A model generated the notes under the pieces. It was not told the DNA's origin. It saw only the letters and a list, made by a program, of their open reading frames with translations, and did not search any database. Shown one piece after another: positions 35,449 through 43,829 of a stretch of DNA of 64,000 bases. The DNA is from Brassicibacter mesophilus (lineage in GTDB: Bacteria; Bacillota; Clostridia; Tissierellales; Proteiniboraceae), in the NCBI RefSeq assembly GCF_050433385.1, contig NZ_JBNPXI010000007.1, positions 99,549 to 163,548 of the forward strand, written 5' to 3'. The translations under genes and the position numbers were made by a program. Each line of letters starts with the position of its first letter. Within the stretch, counting starts at the first letter, position 1.

Positions 35449-35822
35449 CTATCTTTACCCCCATTATAATTTCTAATTGATTCTAAAAGTTCTTCCCTGG
35501 TTATCTCAAGCCTTTCTGATTCTAATATTATCTCAGGTATCGTTTGATCAAAGAAAATCTTTTGCCTTTTCTTTAAAATCATCTCCTTAGCACCTTCTGA
35601 AACAAACATTCCTATTCCACGTTTTTTATAAAGTATTCCTTCATCTACTAGTATATTTATCCCTTTAGCTGCTGTAGCAGGATTTATCTGAAAGATTTGC
35701 GAGAATTGATTTGTTGAAGGTACTTGTTCATTCTCTGCTAAATTGTTATTTAAGATATCATTTTCAATTTTTTCAGCTATTTGAATATATATTGACTTAT
35801 CTATACTTAGAGTAGGTTTCAC
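35445..35822 (-). CDS. GntR-family regulator, YtrA subfamily
   Basis: A short 125-residue GntR protein: a winged helix (IENDILNNNLAENEQVPSTNQFSQIFQINPATAAKGINILVDEG is spread over residues 17-60) and only a small helical tail instead of a ligand domain. That is the YtrA layout, where the regulator heads and represses an ABC operon. It starts at GTG with a GGAGGTGTG ribosome-binding site. A dyad overlapping its -10 element is the likely operator, so it probably represses its own operon until a signal, often a cell-wall-active agent, is sensed. Confidence 0.92.
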   Translation of the reverse strand: MKPTLSIDKSIYIQIAEKIENDILNNNLAENEQVPSTNQFSQIFQINPATAAKGINILVDEGILYKKRGIGMFVSEGAKEMILKKRQKIFFDQTIPEIILESERLEITREELLESIRNYNGGKDR

Positions 35823-35851
35823 TTACACACCTCCTTAGTTAATCAGTTCAT

Positions 35852-35894
35852 TACTTATATAATTAAGTATATAACCTTGCATAATATTCGTCAA
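35852..35894 (-). promoter_or_regulatory. Promoter with overlapping YtrA-type operator
   Basis: On the minus strand TTGACG (35889-35894) and TATACT (35866-35871) are separated by 17 bases. The dyad TACTTA-TATAAT-TAAGTA at 35852-35869 overlaps the -10 element, which fits self-repression by the GntR protein. Confidence 0.75.
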
Positions 35895-35940
35895 TTATAT
35901 TTTCAAAGGATTACGGTTATTTCGTTTTGCATTTTTCGAC

Positions 35941-35980
35941 AAAAAATAAAATTAGCTTGTACGTTAAGCACAAGCTAATC
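35941..35980 (-). terminator. Intrinsic terminator of the TtcA-like gene
   Basis: Arms ATTAGCTTG (35951-35959) and CAAGCTAAT (35971-35979) are followed on the minus strand by TTTATTTTTT. Confidence 0.85.
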
Positions 35981-36004
35981 ATTAATATTACATATAGACT
36001 TTAA

Positions 36005-36871
36005 CTATTCTTCATCATAAAAATCTAAATACGAATGCTTTTCACCGTCTTTTTCCCATCCTAAAATAGCATCCATATTTACATTTTGAGCTGCTTTGAA
36101 AATAGACTTATCAACATTCTCAAAGTTTTTCTTCATTTGTTCAATCAAGTCTTTAATCTCATATCGTTTATTACCTATTTTTTTTGCAGCTACCATACAT
36201 GCGCAATTTAGCGGCCAAATTCCACTATTCTGAGTAAAACGCTGTATATGAAGCTCCTCAACATAGTATAAAGGCCTTATAAGCTCTAATCCCTTAAAAT
36301 TTGTGGATTTTAGCTTTGGAAGCATTGTTTTAAAGTTCCCTGAATACAGGACATTTAATAAAGTTGTTTCAATAACATCATTAAAGTGATGACCCAAGGC
36401 AAGCTTGTTGCATCCTAGCTCTTGTGCCTTTGAATACAGTGCTCCTCTACGCATTCTAGCACATAAATAACAAGGATAGTCTTTAGCCATTCTATCTGCT
36501 ATATCAAATATTCCTGATTCGAAAATATGGACAGGAATATTTAGATATTCACAGTTGTCTATTAGCAATTGCTTAATATCTGGATGATACCCCGGGTCCA
36601 TAGCAATAAATTCTAAATTAAATTTGAATTGTCCATGACGCTGCAGCTCTTGGAAAAGTTTAGCCATCAATAAGCTATCTTTGCCTCCCGATATAGCAAC
36701 TGCTACCTTGTCGCCTTCTTCTAGTAAATTATAGTCTTTTATTGCTTTAATGAATTTTGACCATATGTTTTTTCTATAGGTTTTTACGATGCTTCGCTCT
36801 ATTTCATTTAGCGGTTTTCTTTCATTAAATGGAACTAAGGTTTCACAGCCTTCTCCTGCTATTCTACTCAT
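36005..36871 (-). CDS. TtcA-like PP-loop ATPase, tRNA thiolation type
   Basis: The 288-residue protein is an adenine-nucleotide alpha-hydrolase with the PP-loop AISGGKDSLLMAK near residue 59. Cysteine pairs in YPCYLCARMRRGALY near residue 132 and LNCACMVAAKK near residue 222 correspond to the [4Fe-4S] ligands of the TtcA/TtuA group, which thiolate tRNA (2-thiocytidine at position 32 in TtcA). The N-terminus (RSIVKTYRKNIW) also fits. The exact nucleotide modified cannot be assigned. It carries its own terminator and lies next to a RavA/ViaA-like pair with no clear coupling. Confidence 0.88.
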   Translation of the reverse strand: MSRIAGEGCETLVPFNERKPLNEIERSIVKTYRKNIWSKFIKAIKDYNLLEEGDKVAVAISGGKDSLLMAKLFQELQRHGQFKFNLEFIAMDPGYHPDIKQLLIDNCEYLNIPVHIFESGIFDIADRMAKDYPCYLCARMRRGALYSKAQELGCNKLALGHHFNDVIETTLLNVLYSGNFKTMLPKLKSTNFKGLELIRPLYYVEELHIQRFTQNSGIWPLNCACMVAAKKIGNKRYEIKDLIEQMKKNFENVDKSIFKAAQNVNMDAILGWEKDGEKHSYLDFYDEE

Positions 36872-36946
36872 TTGATCACCTCATTACAGTTAAAATTCAT
36901 GAGTCGTGGAACCATCCCTTTGCTCACTTGACTCATTGATTTGGTT

Positions 36947-38344
36947 TTAGATTGAAAATAATGTATTGTTTGCATCTTCTACTGTTTCTTCAGTTAAATC
37001 CTTTAATAATATCTGAATATCATTTATTTCATTTAGAGCTTCTTCGATTTTTTCCGATACATTTACTGTAATCATTCTAAATTCTTTTTTCTGCTTTTGA
37101 ATATTAAAACTTTCTATAAATTCTTCATCTAAAGGCGCTTCACCATCAGTAATAAAAATTATATCAGAATATTTATATTTTGCACTATTAATTAGCTTTA
37201 AGGCTTCATTTAGTGGCTCTACAAAGTTTGTTCCGCTTCCATAGAATGTAGTAGCTAAGTCATATATTTTAGCAGCTTCCACTTTATTTCTATTAAACTC
37301 TATAGTTTTACCAACCTTATATGAAAATAGTATCGCAACAAAATCCCTTTTCTGCTTAAATGCTATATCTAGTAATGTAATAGCCACAGATTTAGACCAC
37401 ACTTCAAGGTCTCCTTCCATTGATGATGAAGTATCTATACAGCATATAATAGGCCCTTTTGATTTAGATCTATTATTTTTATACTTATACGACAATAATT
37501 CCTTTTGAGTGTACTTTTTATAGAAACTTTTCTTAGTAGCCTCTTTTGTTAGTAATAGCTTTTCTGAAGGTAAGATTTTGTGTATCTCATTTCCTAATTT
37601 TACTCCACATATCTCTTGTCCTTCTTCTTTTGTTTTTCTTCTCTGGAGCTTACTAGCAGATGCTTTAAATCTCCCAGCCATTTCAGATATTTCTTTTATT
37701 TTTCTCAGTTTTCTTAGTTTTAAACTTACTTCTACCTTTTCTTCATAAGATGTAGGGTTAATCTTGCCATCATCAAGTCCCCAGGTCTTAATAGTATTTG
37801 TTATACTTAAAAATTCTTTATAACACATTGAAACGCTTTTATAAATTAAATTATCGTTTGATATTATTATATCAATATTATCTATAATCTTATTAATTTT
37901 TTCTTCAGCTAACTCTGATGGCTGGTTTAAACTAATTATATATTCTAGTTCTTTAAGGTAATTTTTAAAACCCTCATTATTTTCAGAAAGCTGATTAAAT
38001 CTACTTGCTATTTCTGTGCCTAGTAGATCTGATGCTAGTATTGAGTTGAAATGCTTTAGTGAGCAGCTTTTCCTTAACGATTGAAATTCGTCTGTTTCAG
38101 AAAGCTTTTTAATTATAATATTATTAAGCCTATATTCTATATTTACTTCTTCAGCTTTTTTGATCACTGGATTAGCCTTGAATAAGGCTAAATACATATC
38201 TTCACATAAACTTTCAAATGTAGTTATCACCTCTCTATACTTTTCAACATTTTCCTTTATTCTATGTGTTCTTTTAAATATATTATTGTAAATATCAAGG
38301 TCTAACTCAAAGCACTCAATACTATTTATAAACAAATTATCCAC
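36947..38344 (-). CDS. VWA-domain protein, ViaA-like
   Basis: The 465-residue protein has a long helical N-terminal region. A von Willebrand A domain begins near residue 298 with the metal-dependent adhesion site CCIDTSSSMEGDLEVW, then YGSGTNFVEPLNEAL (the conserved threonine loop) and ITDGEAPLDEE. ViaA is the partner of the MoxR-type AAA+ RavA in enterobacteria; the same order and strand are seen here, with 12 bases between genes. It is probably a cytoplasmic cofactor or substrate adaptor of the AAA+ protein. The biological target in Clostridia is not known. Confidence 0.85.
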   Translation of the reverse strand: MDNLFINSIECFELDLDIYNNIFKRTHRIKENVEKYREVITTFESLCEDMYLALFKANPVIKKAEEVNIEYRLNNIIIKKLSETDEFQSLRKSCSLKHFNSILASDLLGTEIASRFNQLSENNEGFKNYLKELEYIISLNQPSELAEEKINKIIDNIDIIISNDNLIYKSVSMCYKEFLSITNTIKTWGLDDGKINPTSYEEKVEVSLKLRKLRKIKEISEMAGRFKASASKLQRRKTKEEGQEICGVKLGNEIHKILPSEKLLLTKEATKKSFYKKYTQKELLSYKYKNNRSKSKGPIICCIDTSSSMEGDLEVWSKSVAITLLDIAFKQKRDFVAILFSYKVGKTIEFNRNKVEAAKIYDLATTFYGSGTNFVEPLNEALKLINSAKYKYSDIIFITDGEAPLDEEFIESFNIQKQKKEFRMITVNVSEKIEEALNEINDIQILLKDLTEETVEDANNTLFSI

Positions 38345-38356
38345 ACTTACACTCCC

Positions 38357-39526
38357 TTACACTACGTCATACATTAAGCCTTCATCTTCTATTTGCGCTG
38401 TTAGTTTGTCCAGATAATCCTTAATCTCCTTTTTGAGAGGCATAAATTTGTTTTTAGTTTTATCTTCCATAAGGTCGTATTCTTTTAGTACTCTATTCGT
38501 CTTTTCATATAAATACTCTACAGAACCTCTTATTTCGATAATCGTACGAATATCCTTTAGATTTTTAGAAGCGTCAACTATCTCATTATAGTGTTTACTT
38601 ATGGCGTTATATTCCTTTTCATAAGGAGATACTAGCCTTTCTCTTATTATTTCATCTATCTTTTCAATATCTTCTAGGTTATTCCACAGCACATCCCTAA
38701 GAGCTTCAAAATCACATGAACTAACCTTATTTCTTTTGCATAAAAAAGCATTTGCTCTTAAAACTTTTAAGCATTCGTTCTGTCTCCTGTCTGATATTAT
38801 AATTCCTTCTTGTAAAAGAGCGTTTATTAAAGAAATATATTCCTTCAAAACAGAGTCATCTATAGCTACTTCGTCAAGTGCACTTCTTAATAATTTTAGT
38901 TCCTCTAAGGTTATTGTAGTGGCTTGTCCTTCGTTTGAACTATTGTTTAAAAACCCTTTAAACATCCTCATTTTATTATGAATATCACTTACATATCCTA
39001 TATTCATTCTAAAAATCATCCTATCGTATAATGCCATCAGAGAATCCTCTTCAGGAAATTCATTAGATGCAGCAAATAATGATATCAGAGGAACACCTAC
39101 AGGATTACCATCATTATAAAACATTTTTTCATTTATAATTGGTAATAAAATATTTAAAGTAGGCTCATTGCACTTAAATATTTCATCAAGGAATGCAATC
39201 TCAGCTTCAGGCAGCTTGCTTTTTGTCACCCTTAAAAATCTGTCATTTTCCATTTCTTTAATACTAAATGGTCCTAATATCTCTGCAGGGTCAGATGTTC
39301 TATTTAAAAGCCAAGAGAAATATTTTGCATTTTCTATTCTACTACATAATGCATTTGTCAATGCACTTTTTGCTGTACCTGGTGGACCTATTAATAAAAC
39401 CGTTTGTCCTGTTATCAATGCTTTTATACTATTATCTATAACTTCGTCTCTTTCAACAAATATATTTTTTAATTCTCTGCTGATATTGTGTAATTTATCA
39501 ATAGCAGCTTCAACTTTTTGCTCCAT
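38357..39526 (-). CDS. MoxR-family AAA+ ATPase, RavA-like
   Basis: The 389-residue AAA+ protein has Walker A LIGPPGTAKSALTNAL near residue 46, Walker B AEIAFLDEIFK near residue 107 and sensor-1 region ISLFAASNEFPEED near residue 147. The alpha-helical lid lies near residues 190-260. Its C-terminus is shorter than E. coli RavA (about 500), so the extra LARA-type domain that binds LdcI is probably lacking. MoxR proteins act as chaperone-like remodelers with VWA partners, and the adjacent ViaA-like gene is the obvious one. A conventional ribosome-binding site lies just before the ATG. Confidence 0.87.
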   Translation of the reverse strand: MEQKVEAAIDKLHNISRELKNIFVERDEVIDNSIKALITGQTVLLIGPPGTAKSALTNALCSRIENAKYFSWLLNRTSDPAEILGPFSIKEMENDRFLRVTKSKLPEAEIAFLDEIFKCNEPTLNILLPIINEKMFYNDGNPVGVPLISLFAASNEFPEEDSLMALYDRMIFRMNIGYVSDIHNKMRMFKGFLNNSSNEGQATTITLEELKLLRSALDEVAIDDSVLKEYISLINALLQEGIIISDRRQNECLKVLRANAFLCKRNKVSSCDFEALRDVLWNNLEDIEKIDEIIRERLVSPYEKEYNAISKHYNEIVDASKNLKDIRTIIEIRGSVEYLYEKTNRVLKEYDLMEDKTKNKFMPLKKEIKDYLDKLTAQIEDEGLMYDVV

Positions 39527-39635
39527 GACATTCCCTCCTAATCACATAACATATATTATATCGTATTTGTAAATATTTTTAAATTTAAATCAGATTATAT
39601 ATCACTTGTTAATATTTTCAATAGGTAAAAGTCAT

Positions 39636-39675
39636 AAAAAAAGTCTAGTTGATAAAATCTCCAGACTCTTTTTTG
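39636..39675. terminator. Terminator-like hairpin in the gap after the S4 remnant
   Basis: Arms AAGTCT (39641-39646) and AGACTT-like AGACTCTT (39663-39670) are flanked by A and T runs on both sides, so termination is possible in both directions. Confidence 0.6.
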
Positions 39676-39753
39676 GTGATATTAAGTTATATAGCAATTC
39701 ATGTAAATAGACTAACCTATATAAATATACTATTTATTATGGTTGTTCATTAT

Positions 39754-39912
39754 TTATTTTATATCTTCAATCGAAAGCAAAACTATATCTTTTTCATTGA
39801 GTAAATACTTAGTTTTAACTATTTTTTCATTAACTAGTACATAACCCTTATTAATATCCTCTTCTATTTTTATACGACTTATATCTACGATTTGATTATA
39901 TAAATAAACCAA
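39754..39912 (-). pseudogene. S4 RNA-binding domain remnant
   Basis: An open frame of 52 codons ends with TAA at 39754. It reads DISRIKIEEDINKGYVLVNE and then KIVKTKYLLNEKDIVLL, a clear S4-domain pattern as in pseudouridine synthase or tyrosyl-tRNA synthetase tails. There is no ribosome-binding site. The only start option is a TTG, with stop codons just upstream in frame. I read it as the leftover of a larger S4 protein. A very short intact S4 protein remains possible. Confidence 0.5.
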
Positions 39913-39976
39913 TGCATTTTAATTTTACGTAATAAAAAATCTGAAAAACCACGTGCTAGTTGCCTATTCTATTAAC

Positions 39977-40894
39977 TCAATTTTTAAATATCTGAACATA
40001 TTTATTAAAACTCCAGTTGTTTAAAAACCTTATAGTGCTCTCATAGCCATTTTCACATAGCTTTTCTACGTGCTCATTGACCCTATTAAAATCTGTAGAT
40101 TTGATTTTACCATCATAATCAATAACAATAGTTCTAACACAATCTTTATTTCGAATAAAATTTTCCTCATCCTTATTGATAGGTGCATCTATAATGTCTT
40201 TTAAATATGCAAGTATATCTTTTCTTCCTTGAGATGTTAAGCTGTCCAAATCCTTTATCTTAAGACCAAAGGTAGGCCATTGTGGTATTCCCTCTACATC
40301 AAATATCCATATTGGAAAACTGCTTAATAGACCTCCATCTACAATGAAGCTTAGCTTATTATTATATTTTAATTCTACAGGCGTAAAATAAAAAGGTATT
40401 GTACAGCTCATTCGTACTGCATTAGCAATGCTATATTCATATGGGTCAATGCCATATCGAGGAAGATCGTCTGGCAAAATCAGCATTCTTCTTTTTGTTA
40501 TATCTGCAGCAACTATCTTTAATCTGCTTTCTCCATTAGACATTACATGTTTAAATTTCGTAATTCCTTTTTTCTTTAATAATCCATGCATCCAGCGTTC
40601 AATAACTATGCTGTCGTATTTGCCTTTATCAAATAATAACGAAAGGTATTTTCCTACTACAAAAACTTTACCTATACGTGTTGGTTGTCTAAATATATTA
40701 AAATCAGTATTATAAATTATTTTAGTTAGTTCATCAGAATTGTATCCTGCTATGATTAATGCAGCTATAACTGAACCAGCAGATGTTCCAGCGCACCTTT
40801 GAATCCTGTATCCTTTCTCCTCAAATGCTTTCAATGCTCCTACATAGTTAATCCCTAAAACTCCTCCACCTTCAAATACTAAATCCACGTTCAT
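39977..40894 (-). CDS. Patatin-like phospholipase
   Basis: A 305-residue serine hydrolase of the patatin/RssA family. It has the glycine-rich oxyanion motif EGGGVLGINYVGAL near residue 8, the nucleophile elbow AGTSAGSVIAAL near residue 38 and the dyad aspartate in VDGGLLSSFPIW near residue 186. Such proteins deacylate lipids on the cytoplasmic side; no signal peptide is visible. The C-terminal tail (NFIRNKDCVRTIVIDYDGKIKSTDF) is typical of the Clostridia branch. It stands alone. Confidence 0.92.
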   Translation of the reverse strand: MNVDLVFEGGGVLGINYVGALKAFEEKGYRIQRCAGTSAGSVIAALIIAGYNSDELTKIIYNTDFNIFRQPTRIGKVFVVGKYLSLLFDKGKYDSIVIERWMHGLLKKKGITKFKHVMSNGESRLKIVAADITKRRMLILPDDLPRYGIDPYEYSIANAVRMSCTIPFYFTPVELKYNNKLSFIVDGGLLSSFPIWIFDVEGIPQWPTFGLKIKDLDSLTSQGRKDILAYLKDIIDAPINKDEENFIRNKDCVRTIVIDYDGKIKSTDFNRVNEHVEKLCENGYESTIRFLNNWSFNKYVQIFKN

Positions 40895-40949
40895 TATTAT
40901 TCACCTCTTAATAATATATGTCTGGTGTTGATTTAAAGGAATTATTATC

Positions 40950-40981
40950 TAAAAAAATTCTCATGCTTTAACATGAGAATT
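40950..40981 (-). terminator. Intrinsic terminator of the D-cysteine desulfhydrase-like gene
   Basis: Arms ATTCTCATG (40957-40965) and CATGAGAAT (40972-40980) are followed on the minus strand by TTTTTTT. Confidence 0.88.
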
Positions 40982-40987
40982 TCTATA

Positions 40988-41977
40988 TTAGAATGAAAAC
41001 AAATCTTTTTTAGGAAATAGACCAAACAATCCACCTGTATGAATAAACAATATTTTATTATACCCTTTTAGTGTACCCTTTTTTATCTCTTCTACCAGTC
41101 CATACATCGCCTTTCCAGTATATACTGGATCTAATATTATCCCTTCAAGCTTTGCAACCTTATGTATGAACTCAATTTCTTCAGGACGACTCATGGCATA
41201 ACCAACACCAACATATCCATCAATGATATTAATATCATCCTTTAAAAAGGATATTTCTTTTCTTGTATACGTAAAGCTGTCTTTTAAGATATTACTTATC
41301 TGATTTTTAAAATACTCTGCATCATCACATACGTTTATACCAAATATCTTTGCAGTATTCTCGTTTACTTTATTAGCATAAAACAATCCTGCATATGTAC
41401 CTCCAGAACCTATAGCTGTAACTATTGCATCAAATTTAAATCCCAGCTGTTCCTCTTGTTTTAATATTTCTTCAAGTGCTTTATAGTATCCAAATGTCCC
41501 TATGCCATTAGAAGCACCTTCTGGAATAACATATGCTTTGTGCCCTTGTGTAGACAATCTTTCAGCTAGTTCAGTCATTATTTCTATTCTTCTTTCCTTA
41601 TAGTCCTCAGGTGTAATGAATTTAATGCTCGCTCCTAGAACCTTATCTAGAAAGTAGTTTGAGTCAATGCCTTCTTCACCTGTTCCTCTTAGAACAAGAT
41701 ATGATTTTAATCCAAGTCTTGCAGCTATTGCCGCTGTTGCTCTTGCATGATTTGACTGTACTCCACCACATGTAATTAAATAGTCACAGTCTTGGTCAAT
41801 TGCTTCTTTTATTACAAATTCTAACTTTCTTATCTTGTTTCCCGAAAACTCTGTTCCTGTCTGATCATCTCTTTTGATATACAACTCTACATCTCCAAGC
41901 TCTGTTGAAAGTCTATCTAGTCTTTCTATTTTCGTAGGTAAGTTTGCAAACTGCATAGAATCAGGTAGTTTAATCAT
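40988..41977 (-). CDS. dcyD: D-cysteine desulfhydrase / ACC deaminase family PLP enzyme
   Basis: The 329-residue fold-type-II PLP enzyme has the PLP lysine in FSGNKIRKLEF near residue 46, the substrate loop TCGGVQSNHARATAAIAA near residue 72 and the phosphate-binding AIGSGGTYAGL near residue 185. These match DcyD and 1-aminocyclopropane-1-carboxylate deaminase, which cannot be told apart reliably by motif. D-cysteine breakdown is the commoner role in bacteria. The ATG at 41977 follows GTGAGGTTG; an in-frame ATG seven codons earlier precedes that signal and was rejected. Single gene. Confidence 0.87.
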   Translation of the reverse strand: MIKLPDSMQFANLPTKIERLDRLSTELGDVELYIKRDDQTGTEFSGNKIRKLEFVIKEAIDQDCDYLITCGGVQSNHARATAAIAARLGLKSYLVLRGTGEEGIDSNYFLDKVLGASIKFITPEDYKERRIEIMTELAERLSTQGHKAYVIPEGASNGIGTFGYYKALEEILKQEEQLGFKFDAIVTAIGSGGTYAGLFYANKVNENTAKIFGINVCDDAEYFKNQISNILKDSFTYTRKEISFLKDDINIIDGYVGVGYAMSRPEEIEFIHKVAKLEGIILDPVYTGKAMYGLVEEIKKGTLKGYNKILFIHTGGLFGLFPKKDLFSF

Positions 41978-42221
41978 TTTATCAACCTCACATTCCATAT
42001 TATAGTCTCATTAAAATTCAGTTTCTTCTGCAGCTTAATTCTATGTAATGATATATTGTTCCATCTCATACTAAACAATATTATACTTTATCTTTATGGC
42101 AATGGGTAATAAAATAAAACCAATCTTTCAAAATATTACCTGAATTTTTCACTAATAACTTTTAAATAAAATCTGACTTAGAGCTTGAAAAGATTTTCAT
42201 CTAATACTTATGCAAAGCAAC

Positions 42222-42250
42222 ATAAAAAAGAAGCTTTATATAAAGCTTCT
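42222..42250 (-). terminator. Intrinsic terminator of the permease/DUF917/hydantoinase operon
   Basis: A perfect palindrome GAAGCTTTA-TA-TAAAGCTTC (42230-42249) is followed on the minus strand by TTTTTTATG. Confidence 0.85.
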
Positions 42251-42274
42251 TCTTTTCCAATCAATTTTTCTAAA

Positions 42275-43828
42275 CTATACAGATAAATTTCCTACAGCTT
42301 TGACCTTTATACTTATGGCATTTCCTGGATGATATGCTAAAGGTATATCTTCAACATCTACGATGTCTATACAGTTAGGGTCTGCACCTGCTTTTATAGC
42401 AATTTTAATAGCTTCCTCCTTGCTTTGTGTTAACGCTTCATCTCTACTTATGCTATCAAGACTAAACAGTTTCTCAAATGTACCGCTTACTTGAGATATG
42501 GCAGAGCCAATAGCATTAGCAACGGGAAAACTATCTGGCCTTATAATCTCTGATACTGCTTCCAGCCCATCTCTAACGATAATACCTCCTCCACCAACGA
42601 GCACTACTGGAGCTGGCTCAGAAGAAAGCTTCATCTTATCTATACCTTCCTCTATCATCTGCATCATCTTATCCATGACTTCTTGAGCAAAAACTTTATC
42701 AATATGATCTACCTTACTAGAATCCCCTATTTCAGCCATATCTAACCTTACTGCGATATCTGTAGCCGTTAGTGTGTCACCACCAAAAACTAGAGATTTT
42801 TCAGTTAGCTTATATCCTACACTATCAGGACCTACTTTAATTTTTCCATTATCCTCTCTTATTATAGTACCTCCTCCTAATCCTATAGCTAAAATATCTG
42901 GCATTCTAAAGTTAGTTCTAGCCCCTCCTACGTCAGTGGCTTGAGAAGATTCCCGTGGGAATGAGTTTACAATGACACCGATATCTGTGGTCGTACCACC
43001 TATGTCTAGTACAATAGCATTTTTTATCTTGCTTAAGAAAGAGGCACCTCGAATACTATTGGTAGGTCCACAAGCTACAGTCAATATAGGAAATTTCTTA
43101 GTATAATCAACACTCATTAAAGTCCCATCATTTTGACAAAGGTAGACTTCAGCATTGTTAATACCTTCTCTTAATAAGCCATTTCGAAAACCATCAGTTA
43201 CAACCTTGGCAACTTTCATCAATGAAGAATTTAAAATAGTAGCATTTTCTCTCTCTAGAAGTCCCATGCTAGCTACTTCGTGAGATAGTGAAATAGGTAT
43301 ATCTCCTAATTCTTCATTTACTATTCTGGCTGCAATTCGCTCATGCTCTGAACGAATATGTGAAAAAACACAAGAAATAGCAATAGCCTCTACCTTACCT
43401 TCCATTTTCCTTACAGCTCCTCTTATCTCTTCTTCATCAATAGGAGCAATCTCTCTACCGTCGAATTCATATCCTCCTTTAACTATCTGATAATGCTCAC
43501 TGACTGCTTTAACCAAGTCTTCTGGCCAATCTATCATAGGCTCTATGGAGTGCGTTGCAGGTGATCCAATTCTTATCACTCCAACTTTACACAGCTTTTT
43601 TCTCTCTACAATTGCATTGGTACATTGAGTTGTTCCTAGCATTGCATATTTTATTTTTTCCTTGTCTACTTGTGATTTCTCTAGTACTGTATGAATTGCC
43701 TGAAATATGCCAGTGCTTACGTCCTCTGTTGTAGGTATTTTAACGCTGCCCACTAAGTTAAATTTTTGATCTATAATGACAGCATCAGTATTTGTACCAC
43801 CTACATCTACTCCAAGTCTATAAATCAT
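42275..43828 (-). CDS. Hydantoinase/oxoprolinase family protein
   Basis: The 517-residue protein has the N-terminal half (Hydant_A_N) and the ATPase-like core of HyuA/OplA enzymes, which open hydantoin or 5-oxoproline rings using ATP. The two nucleotide-binding loops are intact: LGVDVGGTNTDAVII at residue 5 and IVLDIGGTTTDIGVI near residue 269. GLGGGTIIREDNG and VLVGGGGIIV are also present. It lies one base after a DUF917 gene and is the last of three genes led by an NCS1 permease, so it probably acts on a hydantoin-like or thiohydantoin-like compound taken up by that permease. The exact substrate is not known. Confidence 0.9.
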   Translation of the reverse strand: MIYRLGVDVGGTNTDAVIIDQKFNLVGSVKIPTTEDVSTGIFQAIHTVLEKSQVDKEKIKYAMLGTTQCTNAIVERKKLCKVGVIRIGSPATHSIEPMIDWPEDLVKAVSEHYQIVKGGYEFDGREIAPIDEEEIRGAVRKMEGKVEAIAISCVFSHIRSEHERIAARIVNEELGDIPISLSHEVASMGLLERENATILNSSLMKVAKVVTDGFRNGLLREGINNAEVYLCQNDGTLMSVDYTKKFPILTVACGPTNSIRGASFLSKIKNAIVLDIGGTTTDIGVIVNSFPRESSQATDVGGARTNFRMPDILAIGLGGGTIIREDNGKIKVGPDSVGYKLTEKSLVFGGDTLTATDIAVRLDMAEIGDSSKVDHIDKVFAQEVMDKMMQMIEEGIDKMKLSSEPAPVVLVGGGGIIVRDGLEAVSEIIRPDSFPVANAIGSAISQVSGTFEKLFSLDSISRDEALTQSKEEAIKIAIKAGADPNCIDIVDVEDIPLAYHPGNAISIKVKAVGNLSV

Positions 43829-43829
43829 G

